DNA of 64,000 nucleotides from NCBI GenBank assembly GCA_918807975.1, contig OU964919.1, positions 14,836,001 through 14,900,000 on the forward strand. Direction: 5' to 3'. Below, piece by piece: positions 1 through 12,700 of this stretch. Source of the stretch: Aplidium turbinatum. Lineage: Eukaryota > Chordata > Ascidiacea > Aplousobranchia > Polyclinidae. The stretch's first letter is position 1; every line of letters begins with the position of its first letter. The translations under genes were made by a program, and so were the position numbers. The notes beneath the pieces were generated by a model. That model had not been told where the DNA came from, ran no database searches, and saw only the letters and a list, made by a program, of their open reading frames with translations.

Positions 1-814
1 TTGATTTCATTCTGAAATAAGTAATCAAAACTATGCTCTAATATTTATTAAAATACATCAAATTTCTGAAAAATTAGCGTATTTCGGTAAAAATGTGCAT
101 GATTAAGGTTTTGAAAGTTAAGAAACAAATGCAGCCAAAGCAATAATTTGTGGAGATTTTGTAAAACTATATGTAAAAGAATATGCTTATCGAGATGTAC
201 TCCAATATGGAAAGCAATGCTATGAATATAAAACTTACAAAATCAGCAACATACTGAACCGAAAATGATCATGCTTCAGTTTCAAACCAGTTCTCTACGT
301 TGATACAATCATGTTCAAAGTAACACATTGTAAAAAACGCAAAAACCAAAGTAATTTTAGTAGCACATTTTTGAGGTCTGATCGGTTGTTTAAGTACTGG
401 ATTTAAAAACAAAGCCAAGATGCAATAATTCTGCAGAAGGTTTGCTTCATAAACAGATTAGCTTTACAAATAGATTTCTCATTTATAAAACATGCTGATT
501 AGTGGGTTGTACTGTATATATCGACGTAAGACGGTGACAAGATAATCTGTGCCTCCACTTACAATTGCTGTTCAGTAACTGCGCTTTTTACTTTTCTACA
601 AATTATCACGAATAACGTTGAAGTTATTGTTATTGCATGATAATCAGGACCAAACAAAATGTTTGATTCCTTAGTTATCAGCTACCCTATTTACAATTTT
701 GATGAAAACATGCAATTTCAAAAATAAGACTTTTTTTGGCAATTCAAGACAAATCCATCCCTTATGATTAGTGAATCTTTTTTGATGGAGCCATCTAAAA
801 TTTATTGAAATTCG

Positions 815-1075
815 TCAAGGTGGCACATTCTTCTGCAGCAGAGTTGTATTCTGAAAAGCCTCACTTGCTGTACTGAATGGTAAGATAGAACAACACAAGT
901 GGCAGATTCCCCAACGAGCATAGAACTGGGCCGGCGTTACAACTCCACTTCTACATCGTAGATTTAGTAGCTGACAGCCAACATCTGTTTGCGGTTGGGT
1001 TAGATTTTTTTGCTTTGCCCTAGGGGCGTTTTTCCTGGAAAGGGACTCCGATGGTGCAATAAATTTGGAAAATGA
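815..1075. repeat. Interspersed repeat, copy 1 (related to 27385-27620)
   Basis: This stretch aligns by eye with 27385-27620 over about 240 bp: both carry a cacattcttc-ngca start, an ttg-aaaag core and a ggaaaggg end. The copies are diverged with small gaps, as expected of an old dispersed repeat. Open frames on the minus strand are present in both, but I recognise no transposase or reverse transcriptase motif. Family unknown. Confidence 0.45.
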
Positions 1076-2296
1076 AAAAAAAATCATTATTTTTAGTTCG
1101 AATACGATTTCTTTTAGTGAAAGTGATCTAAAGGTTGTGGGATGATGCGGTCCTTTGTTTGATTCGCCGAACATGTGTTTATCTTGCATATAGGTTAATC
1201 CACGATTACGACGGATTTGTTTGGCAAATCGAGACACAAGTGATGCTAAAAGCGTTGTCTTACAAAGACAAACATCTTCAAGAAAAAAGAAACAGCATCA
1301 AGTACCTGAATTCTCAGACATGCTGTACAGTACGACAGATAGCTTACAACTCACTTTGTTACACGTTACACCAACGCTTACACCCAGTTATATCTACAGT
1401 ATTCTTCTTGTGTGGTAACAAAACATTACAAACTAGCGTTTACGCACTATTAACGCAGAGAGTTCACAATCCGTTTAACAGCTTCACTCAAAATAACAAT
1501 GATTTTTTGCTTGTAATGCCAGCTTCAGGCTAGGAGTTTTTATGATTTCTACAAGCTTACCAAAGATAGCCTAAATCAAATGTGAAAGCAAACTAAAACA
1601 TGAAAACCGCTCTCAACCTGTTAAAGGGGTATTAAAGGAAAAACCTGACTTGGCGATTTTCCACGTTCTTTGTGTTTAACATGCTACCATAAAACGATTT
1701 TCAATAAAATTTTGCCCCATTGCGGTCTGACCACCATTGTGCGCGTGCTTTTGTCAGAGCTTTCAAAACGAGATTGGACTGAGCAACGAAGCGTGCGACT
1801 GTAAAGAACGTCATAAAGTCTACGTCATAAAGTCTAGCAATCAACCGATCACGCAATAATTGTTACTGCGGGCGATTTGACTGTAGGCTATGTATGTATT
1901 TACATCAAAACAGCACATTTTAACATCAAAACAGCAGACAGTTTGCTCAAAACATCAGATTGGTAACGTGGTTTTTGTTATTGCTGGACTTTATGACGTA
2001 TTCTTGAGCTGTGTTTGCACGTTTTGGTCATTTTGAAAAAAATGAAAATAAATGAAACACTGGACTTTGGGCCTTGCCAGCGCCATTGAAAACAAATTTT
2101 TTTGGGTAATTGTTTTTGAAATGTATTCTTGAATGTTCAGTTTACTCATTTTAATGCTTAATTCCGGTTTGAAATTTTCCTTTAGTATGCCTTTAAAGCT
2201 AGAAATAAAGATTTTTGCTCGTGTAAACTTAATTGAAAAATGTTTTCATTCTCTCCACAATTCGAAAAACCATTTACAAGAACAATGTTGTGAATA

Positions 2297-2376
2297 CCCA
2301 GACAGCAAATCAGACATTTGTTTTACATTATTTCAATGCCTACAGACCTTTAAAAAAAGCTGATTTTCTGTCTGGG
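2297..2376. mobile_element. Foldback MITE with CCCAGACAGC ends
   Basis: An 80-bp element begins CCCAGACAGCAAATCAG and ends CTGATTTTCTGTCTGGG, giving near-perfect terminal inverted repeats. Its middle is a decayed copy of the attgattcaacgtctg / cagacgttgaatcaat palindrome seen at many other places in the window. It is non-coding and must depend on a transposase elsewhere. No clear target duplication is visible. Confidence 0.6.
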
Positions 2377-2938
2377 TTGGAAAACTGAGAAAAGGTTAAA
2401 CTTCACCAAAAGTTGTCCTCGGTGATAAAATGAGCTTGAGCGAGAGAAGCAAACGAGAAAATTTTACAAAAGGGAAAAAAGTAAGTGTTTCTTCCAGCTT
2501 TTTTGATGGTGGTTTTCCACGTGATCAAGTGCTCCCCCTGGATCCGCTACTGGTTATATATAACAACAACGGATGCGATAATTTACATACAGCCAACAAC
2601 AGGCGGAAAGTTTGCTCTGTCAATCTTGGTGACCAAGTGTGTCTCAAAAGTTCAAAACCTCTCTTCCACGACTCAGCTGTCTCCACAACAGATAGTTAGA
2701 AAAAGTAAACGACGATGTAGTTGTAGGCTACTTCTTCGTCTGCCACACAGCCGTAGCCCAGAGCATCACGCAATCTCTTGCTCTATCGTTGAAGTCTCTT
2801 GCTCTATCGTCGGCAAAATCTTGTGTAGAGCGTTTTACTTTTAGAACAGAGCATTCGAGTAGATGTTGTATTATTAGATCCCGTCATAAAAGTAAAATGC
2901 TTTACTCAAGCGTTTGGGCTTCCTAAGGAATTTGATGC

Positions 2939-3000
2939 AACTAGCATTAGCAGATGTAAAAATTTGATGCATCAAAGTTTTACGTCTGCTAATGCTAGTT
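2939..3000. repeat. Inverted repeat (hairpin)
   Basis: The arm aactagcattagcagatgt is followed, after a loop of about 16 bases, by its near-exact reverse complement ending in aatgctagtt. The stem is about 23 bp with one mismatch. It is probably a MITE remnant or a stand-alone hairpin. No gene is attached. Confidence 0.6.
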
Positions 3001-3071
3001 CCTGGACTATGTACTATACTCGCTCACAGTCAACATTTGTAGTCAATAGCTATGATATCGAGGTTCTAGAT

Positions 3072-4017
3072 CTGTGGTTCTCAACCGGGGGTCAGCGGAT
3101 CCCCAAGGGGTCCGCGAGGCGTTTTCAAGAGATGCGTGAAATTTTCCGAATTTGCAACATAACTGATAAACTACAACGTTTAAAAATAGGTTGCGCTTTA
3201 TTTGTATATTGCAGTGAGTCTCAAACTGTGCGCCGAGACGCTTTGGTGCATCATTTGAAATTTCAAAACTACAAGGGTTCACGTCACACAAGGGTTGGGT
3301 TTCATAACTAAAAAAATCTCATATAAAATTAAATATTTTAGCCTATAAGGCTGTGTAGTGTGCATCTTCAACTACTTACTTTTATATATTCAACTGCAAC
3401 TTCCCCAGCTTACCACCCAGTGCAGCAAGTGGACCATTCAATATACAATTCCGTCGCACAAGAATGTGTCGATATCTAGAGTGTATCAACTAAATTTAGA
3501 AAAATCGATAGAAGAAGACAATCTTTAACTAATTTTTTTTAAGACGACAGGTTTTTGATCAATGCTTAATTTAGAAATGGAAACATTAATCTGCAGGCTG
3601 TTAGCACTCACAGTTTTGCCATGGCTGTGATTACAACAAAATATTGATTACAACAAAATATTTTTAGAAATGAAAAATGGGACAAATTCTTTGTAAAGAT
3701 CGCAAAAATTCTATTAATTCTTGATAAAATTTATAGAAAAGCATTAGGTCAGCAAACAGATCACTGATTTTTGATCCTATGTGCCAACTGCTAACTAAGG
3801 CTGTAGCTCATAATATAACTTTGTCAATGTCATCAATCGTCATAAGTGCATCTCAAAATCAGCAAATTCTTCTAAGTATGTCACTTCGAAACGTATGAAA
3901 CATTAGTTTTCGTTAGAAGACACAATATACTAAAACTTCAGATATATTTTTAGGGGTCCGCGACCGCCTCGAGGGCACAAAAGGAATCCGTCAAAACAAA
4001 GAAGTTGAGAACCACTG
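3072..4017. mobile_element. hAT-like non-autonomous element
   Basis: The left end reads CTGTGGTTCTCAACC and the right end, reverse-complemented, CAGTGGTTCTCAAC, the terminal repeat typical of animal hAT transposons. Sub-terminal GGGGTCCGCGA-type sequence is shared by both ends (gggtccgcgagg at the left, aggggtccgcgacc at the right). The 946-bp interior has no long open frame. An 8-bp target duplication is not clear (TTCTAGAT versus TTAAGATT), so the copy is probably old. Confidence 0.65.
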
Positions 4018-4489
4018 TTAAGATTTAGGTCAGGCTTTACAACAAATTGAAAGCATAGCTTGAAACTACATAATCGATAATGATGATCTTTCACTGCAAT
4101 GCAGCCTCACGCTTGACAAAACATTGCTGCGCATTGAAGAAACGTCTGAAAAGGTTAAATCGATAATAATTAATGTCGGGAATTAGGTTTGCTTGAATAA
4201 ACCTTTGATGCATTTTTTCACTCATGTATGTTTTTAGGAAAAAAGTAATTTATTACTTGGCCAGGTTTTTTTATGCTCAAAGTCGATGACAAATTTGAAT
4301 TGTTCAAGAAGTATAAATTTGAAAAGCTGAAATTAGATGAATTTCATTCCATTCGCTAATTGCTACAAATGTAGCAGTCACCTTATGTCGGTCTAACTGA
4401 CGTCCTTCTCCGACAACAATCACATAGGCTATTTCCAAATTCCAATAGTCATTAAATGCAAACGGTATAAGGTAAAGGTCAAACTATTT

Positions 4490-4625
4490 AACAAGCACCT
4501 TATAATGTTGGTGTTTTGTCGTTTCTACCTTTTTGTAAACTTCGGTTGTGTTTGTCATGGTTTGCTATAAATTGTTTTTGCTGTGATATTGTCAGAAGTT
4601 AAAAACAAATTGAATTGAACTGATG
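4490..4625 (+). repeat. LINE-like 3' tail, copy 1
   Basis: This matches 54905-55052: both contain acaagcac, then ttttgtcg-ttctaccttttt, and end in an aaaacaa-tgaac tail. Here the tail is aaattgaattgaactg; the other copy ends in a (TGAAC)n run. A shared 3' end finishing in a short tandem repeat is typical of CR1/L2/RTE-like LINE copies, but no reverse transcriptase frame is present to prove it. Confidence 0.4.
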
Positions 4626-5375
4626 CAATGCCAATAACAGATAGATAAAGGTTTTCGTGGTACTTCCCTTGTGAGTGAAGTATTACCACATAGAAGTACG
4701 AATCATTTAAGCAAGAGAAACACATTGGTGTTTATGAAGCACAGAAAAAGAAAAGCATTAGTCACCAGCTAATGTGCAAATTGCCAAACTAAGAGAAAAT
4801 CGCTGAATGAGGCAAATAAGAATAAAACGGTTGGAACACTCAGACTATCTCGATAGAAAGAGCAGAACTCAAAAAATGAAATTGATAGTAATACAACAAA
4901 AACTTGTATACCTTATAAATAGTGATGTTTAATTATATGGTGCTAAAAAAGAAAAATATTAATTTTTGCTTGCCACTACAATTAGAAATTACCACTCAAA
5001 ACTGAAAAAACCAAGTAAGGCTTCGGCCACCACCGCAAGGTCGGGCATTGCTATGAATTGATCCTTTGGAAAGTTTGGTACAATTCTTTTTAGATCTATT
5101 GAGAAAGGAGGCGAGGTTTGAAGGACGTTTCGCTACAACCAAAATAATTCAGGTAGGCTACTGGGGCGTTGGTGATTGAAGCTCTGTAAATGATGAATTT
5201 TTGATTGCAGCGGCCGTTCAAAAGGCATTGGATAGGCACATGGTCTAAATTTCTTCTTCTTGTCTGCTGATCCCTCGGCTTTTATATTTCATTCTTTGCA
5301 GCCTGTAACAATAACATCATTCTTCATCAGCACCGGCCTAGATTGAAGCCTGATTAGCAAGAAGGGACAAAGTAA

Positions 5376-5573
5376 GAGTCATTATTTTCACGATTTTTCA
5401 ATGAAATTATTTTGATTCAATTACCACAAGATAGAAAAGGTGGCGTTTGTCAGTTTCAGCCTGATGTTTGTCTGGTGTTTCCACCTGCAGCTGCGGAACA
5501 TATGGATCTCATAGACCCTGGGCCTGATATGAAGACATTGCACTGGTTGCAACAATTGGAAGATGTTGCCTGA
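5376..5573 (+). other. Unidentified open stretch ending in TGA (possible exon or transposon remnant)
   Basis: A 65-codon open frame without an obvious start codon ends at TGA 5571-5573. Its last part has protein-like composition (…CLVFPPAAAEHMDLIDPGP…, then TLHWLQQLEDVA). I do not recognise a family. It could be the last exon of a gene to the left, a decayed transposase piece or chance; an open frame of this length occurs by chance fairly often. Confidence 0.2.
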
Positions 5574-7918
5574 ATTGTTGCCTCATAAGCAAAAAGAAGA
5601 AGCCTGATGTTGCATAATTTTACGATGTATGTTTCAAATACTTTTAACTTAACAATATCATCACTTTTTAATTCAAATTCTGTCGCTTCCATTTCTTTTT
5701 CTGACATTTCACTAATTTTTGACTATTTTCAACTCGCAAAAATTAAGTTACTCTCGGCCCAGTTTTCACTGACTCTAACTCTTCTCTATTCGGATAGAAC
5801 TTAAAAAAACAACTGGCAACACAGAGCGGAAATGTCCAATATTGCTGCTGCCATTGCACTACTGACCACTTTGCACATTTTGGAGATGACGTATGCAAGT
5901 CATGGGAAAGTCAAAAAATAAACAAAAATATTATGCTAATAGGCTACATAGTAGAAGCGGAATTGGTAACATGGTTTTCAGTTTATTCCAATAAATTAAT
6001 GAACGAATTGTAATTTAATGTCGCTTCGACGTTATGAGAAGCGGAAAAACAACAAAACTAATCTGCTGACATGAAAATAGCCAACTGACGTGAATAAATT
6101 TGTCGGTTTCCAATATTTTCTTTATGTAGGTGCCGTGATGTGTTAATTATTTAGTACTTATGGCGTCAGTCGACTGCCTAAATTATTATTAACACACAAA
6201 GACACTAACAGCAGAAGCGCAATTCGCTCTGAGTGAACACATTTTTCAAGTGAAGTGGTTATAATTTGCAATTTCTCTAACGTGGCGAGTTGGCGGACAT
6301 TTCAGACGCTGACAATCTTATTTTGTAGAGTATTCAACGTTATTTAAACGTAACATAAATCTTCTTCTGTGCTACCAGACTGAGCAATACATTGTAAACT
6401 GAACCCATGTGCTGGATAACCTCCCAAAAAAAGCCTTCAGCATACTAACACAGATAAGCAGAGGAGAAAGAGAAAGAAAGAAAGTAAAGGCTCATCTCAC
6501 ACGAGGTAACGTGGTTGTGGCTAAACTGGCCAGCCTTTGAAGTCGAGCTGGGCTATGCTGATCACTGACTGAATATTGCTTTAGCTTTCGAGTGCTTCAG
6601 TATTTCACAATTTTGGCTTGAAAAACTTTATTTTTAAGGCGGTACAATCTGTGATTAATTAAATAAAGTTTCTGTTTGGAGTTTAGACTTCTGTAGTTTA
6701 GTTGGAAAGTATTTGTGACGTGTCTATTTTACACTTGAATATTTATTGCCAATTCAAATACACTCCTGAGTGTTTTTATACTGAGATTTTTTGACAGTAA
6801 AGAGTGTGTTTTTTTTTCTTGAAACCTTTAAAGAAAAACATCTGATAGTTAATTTTTTTTCTCACCATAGAAAAACTAAACAAAAATGAGCGTCCAACAA
6901 TAGCTGGTCGATTTTTCTGAAACGTAATTGTCTTGAACGAATAACTATGCAGTTCAGATAAAATTGCTGTATTTACTTGTATGTTTTGTAATCAATCTGT
7001 CTGTAGACATCAGAAACAGAGAGTTTATCTGCCGCTGGGAGCTGTTATTTCTCCCGCAAAAGCAGATTATTTTATCGATGTACTTAATATATTCAGTTTG
7101 AGCAATAGAGCAAGAAGGGCTTACAAACTAAATTTTAGTCTAGAAGAAAGGCTAATGTGGAAGCTATACGACATTGCAATGTTGTAAACTCGTTATGTCA
7201 GAGAAGCTAAGATCAAGATTTTTCAAAACACTGAACTATCAAGTATCAAATATCTTCTAAAAGAAGAAAATATTTTTATTTAGTTATAGTCATACTTTAA
7301 ACACAGTTTTAGCGTAGTATGTCTTTGCAGCAAAGTGTCAGTTTAAGATTTCAACTTCAAGTGTATGTCACTTTTAGTCGAATACAAGTTGAATATGATT
7401 GGCGGGAAAATGACACTCCTGCGCCTGCAGCGTGATTGAAGATTCACCGATCTTTGTTTTGTTAATCTAGTTTTCACGTTGGATTTTGTGCAGCTAGAAA
7501 ATTTGCTTTCACCGTAAATGGAGATAATATTTTTTGATAATTTGTAAAAGTTTAGTTTTAAAAGTTTTATCATGTCGGAAAAAAAATTGAGTTACCGCAT
7601 ATGCAGCTTACAGTGATATGCATGAGGTGCTACAACTTTACTGAAGCAAAATTGTGGATCAGTGATTAGCAGCTGGGCTACTGAATACATTTAAATATTG
7701 CTAATTTAAAATAGACGGCACTTCATAAATTCATAGATATCTTGCAAGTTGCAGTAGATCGGCGTCTTTATGGACTGTATTAGGTCTCGCGAACACGATA
7801 GGCTTGCTTTATGTTGATTTACCGATTGTGAGCCTTGCCATAGCCTGTGGCCCTGTGTCATGTGACAAAAGCTGGTGATACAATGTCGTAAGGTTGTCGT
7901 TGAAACAGCTTTATTTGG

Positions 7919-8040
7919 TGATTGTTTTTACCAACGGACAGTACGTTTGGTAGCTATAAATTTGGCTTACAAAGCATTGATTGTTTTTACAAACGGACAG
8001 TAGCCTACGTTTGGTAGCTATAAATTTGGCTTACAAATCA
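7919..8040. repeat. Two-copy tandem duplication (about 60-bp unit)
   Basis: The unit running from tgattgtttttac to ggcttacaaa occurs twice head to tail, at 7919-7976 and 7978-8039. The copies are almost identical, but the second reads acagtaGCCTAcgtttgg where the first reads acagtacgtttgg. That is a 5-base difference creating a TAGCCTA motif at a TA site. Confidence 0.85.
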
Positions 8041-8364
8041 TGCTAGTTCCCCATTCTACACCGCTCGCTGTGTGTCGAGCTGAGTTCACATGCCACAGTC
8101 TCTACTGCTGTAGGCTATGCGTGTTTACCGAAATTGACACAAGCTGCGCCAGTAATAGTAGGCTATGTATACGAACAGTTAGTTTTTATAGAAGTTAAGC
8201 GCTTACAATTATGTATGAACTGTAGACCTGGTGAAAGTATGCTTTTTTATTCTTTTTACAGAATATGATGAATTCACTATGACATCTGAAAAAATAAGGT
8301 TCAAACTCAAAATTGATCAAGTCTGAAATTGTGTGTTTGCGTTAGCTTGGTTATTGTTTGCAGT

Positions 8365-9732
8365 ATGACAACAGAATCAGCCAATCACACAAAACAGTCA
8401 ACCATTTCAGTATCTCAATCATCACTATCCTCAACTGCAACTGGTGAGAACAATAAGCAAGGTTCCGTTACCTTTGCCGTAGTCCCTGCTACAAAAGCTG
8501 ATTCAGACCAAAAGACTTCTCGAGATTCCAGTTCCGGCGATGAAGAATCTACTGACGAGCCCGGGAATTTGGTGATAGATTTGGGAAATGACAATGATGC
8601 AGAGAAAGCAGGGAAGGATTTTATTTCACCAGCAACACCACACAGCAGTGGTAGCAACAGCAATCCCAGAAATGATAACAATAACAACAGTGTCGAAGTT
8701 ACAACACCCTGCATCAAGAAACGGTCTAATTCGGAAGAGAAAAGCGGAAGAACAAAAGCTGGTACCGACGAATTATCGTCTTATACTCAAAATTCAAGTG
8801 TGAATAATCAGCCTAAAAGTGGTAAAACAAAATCGAAAAAAGCTGTTAAATCAAGCAAATATCATAGCTCGATTAGCATGCCGAATAGCGTGGCCTTGTC
8901 CAATTTAAGAACTAACTCTCCTTCTGTACTTCAAGATGCTGATGTTCCTAATATTTCCTCTAATCTTAGTTCAAACAAACAAACCCATTTTCCTGACTCA
9001 AACCTATCGTCAGCGCAAACAGGTTGCACTGCAGACGAGACCTATGGAAAGAAGAGTAAGTCATCGAAGTCAAAGAGTCATCACAAAAAACACAACAAAC
9101 ACGGAGAAAAGAAAAATTCCGGCAACAATGGCGTAAAATCGGACGCCCTGGGCGAAAAATCGAAGTCTAAATCGAAACACGGTAGCAATCTGCAGCCAAA
9201 TACCTCTATATCAGGCACAGCATTTTCCGCTTCAAGTGGCGCACATGTTCTCCCACCTCTTATTTCAGCGGCGTCCTCTTCTATAGCAATTGCAAACAAA
9301 GCAAACTTTGGTACTTGTCGGAGTGATTCTCCTGTTTCGGGAAACTTGATGAACGCCCAGTCGTTATCCTATTCCCAGAAAACCACCCAAATGTTATCTA
9401 TAGGGCGTCTCCCAAGTCGCACAGCACTGAACGCAGCCCTAACTGGCGGTGGGGCTAAAATCAGTCAGGCGTTCAACAAAAGAGAAGAAGGTTACAACAG
9501 TGTGGACAATCATAGTCACCAGGGTAAGAAAAAGCTCCGAAAATCTCAACCAGTAACCCAACCTACCAGCAACCCACCTGAAATTGCTATGAGCACTCAT
9601 GTCGCAATTACTTCACACACACACAACTGTCTAGGTCAGCTTTCCGATAGCCCTAAAAGAGACCGAAGCGATACGAATTTCCTGCTCTCAGAAAGCAATG
9701 TTTCGGAGCCGAAGAAGCTTCGACTTGATATG
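8365..9732 (+). CDS. ZNF608/609-like: ZNF608/609-like exon 1 (coding), residues 1-456
   Basis: The start is the ATG at 8365, one base after a splice acceptor (ttgtttgcag ending at 8363), so upstream in-frame codons from 8329 are judged intronic. The exon encodes a Ser/Lys-rich region with the conserved GNLVIDL motif near residue 75 and basic [14 protein letters not shown]-like patches that could serve nuclear import. The donor is ATG|gtgaga, phase 0. An unspliced reading would stop a few codons into the intron. Confidence 0.85.
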
Positions 9733-12700
9733 GTGAGAGGTTTGCTTTGGTTTCATTTTGAGTTTTAGTAATTTCTGGTGTTGCTTTGGTATATTTGCTT
9801 GAAAACTGTTGAATCTGATGCTATGACAGCTTCGCCTTCGTACTGTTTGAAGGCGGCCACTTGTTGCCAGACCACTATGTCGCCTAAAGCCCTAAACAAA
9901 TTACTGAACGTTGTTGCAAAACATGCTTTTTATAGGTTGGTGTCACTGCTGTGTTTGATATCTTTTTCTATGTGGCAACTGGCAAGCAATATGGCTTGTC
10001 TATTAACGAAGGTGCGAATTTTCGTCTTGTATTTGACAAACAACGCCTATTCTTCGACAGTAGAATTACTATCGGAAAGCAATTAATGTCAAATTAGTAC
10101 ATTGAAAACATAACCCTACTATGAGAAATGTTAAATTTCGTCGCCTACTCCATCAAACAAAGCTATAAGTAGGCTTCATATCGTGGCACATTTAGCAAAC
10201 AGCTGATTGCAGTCTAAGTCTATTCCATGCTGTCAAAACAGCCACAGCAACATAATAAGTTGAATTGTGAAGAATTGCTTCATGCTTTGTTTTATGACGC
10301 CAGATGGTGACGTTATAATCTTAATATTATAACATGACCAAAAGCGATCATTTCGATTTGCTGTAGCGAAGTAGCGGCACGTTTTTGATGGTCTCTGTTG
10401 CTTTTTCTGATGCAATTTTTACCACTGCCTTTTCAGGCTACTTGAAAATTTTGCGAGCAAAAATAAGATTACCTTGTCTCGTGCTGCTGTTATACTTTCT
10501 GATAGAGAGATATGAAGTGGGCTACATGAGTAGAGTTTGCTTTGTCAAACGTGTATGTTGCGTTGTTTATTTAGTTACTTGTGATACTTTTCGGAAATCC
10601 GAGATAAGAGATGTGCTCTGAATGACGTAGCAAGTTAGATAATTTCATGGAGACAATAAAATTGTTTGGAAAGCATATTTTGAATGGGCGAAAATAGTGT
10701 CACAAAACGTTGTATTAGTATTGAGATTTGAGACACTTCTTTGGAGGCAACGTAAAACCTTTGGTGGAGATTATTCGTATCAACTCCCAGCAGGGACAAC
10801 CATGGTATCCATAAGAAATTATTTTGTTTGACCTTTCGATGTTTTTAAAACCGAGTTTACATTTGGCCTCTTTTTAATTTGATTTAACAGTTGATTGAAC
10901 AGAGAAAATGGGGCCGGCATAAAAAAAATTTAGAATACGTCTTTTGCATTGATTCAGTTTCCGAGTCTGCGATGTTATGTTCACGTCTGCAGATGTTGAA
11001 TCAATGCAGAGGACGAATTTGTGGGTGGAGCGAAACGTTTCAGATTAATCATACTTTTTCCGTTTTGATATGTGACAGTGTTCTTTTACTTCACATAAAT
11101 TGTTTCAGATTTTTTGCCAGCATAATTTTCTAATCTGCTGAATAACAGCAAAAAAGCTCAGCAAGCTTGTTTGTGAAGCCGTTTATTTGCTAACGAAGAT
11201 CATGCTGATACAAGGATTTTATACACATTATTGTAAATTTGTAATTATCATCACCCATGACCACAATCGTTTATTTAAGGTTTTATATTTGAAACAGGTG
11301 TCTTGTTACTGTAGCGGGGTTGCCACTTACAGTAAAAGCAAAGCCCGTTGCTGTATCATCAGCATTTGACAGGAAGCATGTTGAATACTGAAAAGTTTCT
11401 TGCACAGAGGCTACTACAGACTGCTTCGGCAATCGGTTGACTACTTACTGTAGCATCGTGTGCTTTTGCGTATGACGTCAGCCGCTTTGCTAATCATTCG
11501 TTTGTTAGCTCACACCACGGCGAGACACCAATCCTGAAAACGGTCCCATGCACTTTTGTTCACATTTTTAATGGTTGATGGTTACGTTTGGATGGTTTAT
11601 TCGCAGTTTTGTTGTTTTGATGGCTGATGGTTATCTTGTCACGAGAATGCATTTCTCAGGAACAGTCATTAACTTCTATGATTGTTTGAAAACAAGCTTC
11701 ATAAATAAGCACAAATCAAATCAAGATGCTCAAGTAAGTAGCGCTATTAGTTCTACTGGTTAAAACGCTAATTGATTTTAACGTTTTTGGTTTAGGCGTT
11801 ATGACACGATTGGCTTTCTTGCCTTCCCATCCACTAAACTAAACCAACTTTCGATATATATAAGTCTGGTTACGACAAATAGCGTTATTCAAACGTCAGG
11901 CGTTCTACATCTAGCTTCATTCAATACATTTCTTTTGAATAACCAAACTTTTTTTCGTAAGCATCTATATTCTATGTGATTGCACGTTGCGACAAAATGA
12001 CAAATGTTTGCAGAGTTGTGCTTGACGCTTGTTCCATTTCCTGCTGACAAAGTCTATGTTGGATGATTTTGTTGTTTCAGGATCACTCTTAATGATTTTG
12101 ACAAATTATTTGAGCATTATAACAATATATTTTACATATTTACAAATAGATTAACAGTCAAACGTTTTCGGTTTAACTTAAGCCTCATCAGGAATCTGAA
12201 AATATTTATAAAAATGCAATAAATTTCAAATTCTTGAAGCTTCCTCTTCAAGTTGAGCCGAAGACGTTTGACTGTTAAACTATTTGTAAATATGTAAAAT
12301 ATATTGTTATAATGCTCAACCCTGTTGCATTGTTGCGTCTTGCCTGTCTTTGGTGCAAGAAAGAAAATTCTCTCCCGAAACTATATGATAAAGATTTGCA
12401 GCTAGCTGGCTATAATGACCCATATATCTGGTGTACACTGTACAGTACAGTCGATCTAATTTGCAACATGGTACCTTTTGTTTAGTTTTTATTTTTGCTT
12501 GTGTAGTTATGCAGAACCGTTGCAAACCTAAATCATTGATTTATCATTCACAATGCGAACAGGAAACGGTGGGCAATCCTGTACAGTACACATGTTTCAA
12601 AACCAGGTTTCAAGTTTCCGAAATAGACGGTAATTTTGCATTTTTTATCACCACAATCTTCATTATTCTTTCAAGTGGCATACACCCACGTTTTTGTTCA

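Larger units (their letters stand above)
1..8364. other. Upstream non-coding region of the ZNF608/609-like gene
   Basis: No convincing conserved coding exon is seen here. The stretch holds an interspersed repeat near 815-1075, a foldback MITE at 2297-2376, a 23-bp hairpin at 2939-3000, a hAT-like element at 3072-4017, a LINE-like tail at about 4490-4625, an unidentified open stretch at 5376-5573 and a tandem duplication at 7919-8040. The promoter and 5' UTR exons of the downstream gene probably lie within it, but no TATA box or start site could be assigned. A splice acceptor (tttgcag) directly before the start codon shows that at least one 5' UTR exon lies upstream. Confidence 0.5.

Noticed and set aside
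815-1237. A 140-codon minus-strand open frame
   Set aside because: It coincides with an interspersed repeat; the related copy at 27385-27620 has a different, non-alignable protein in its open frame.
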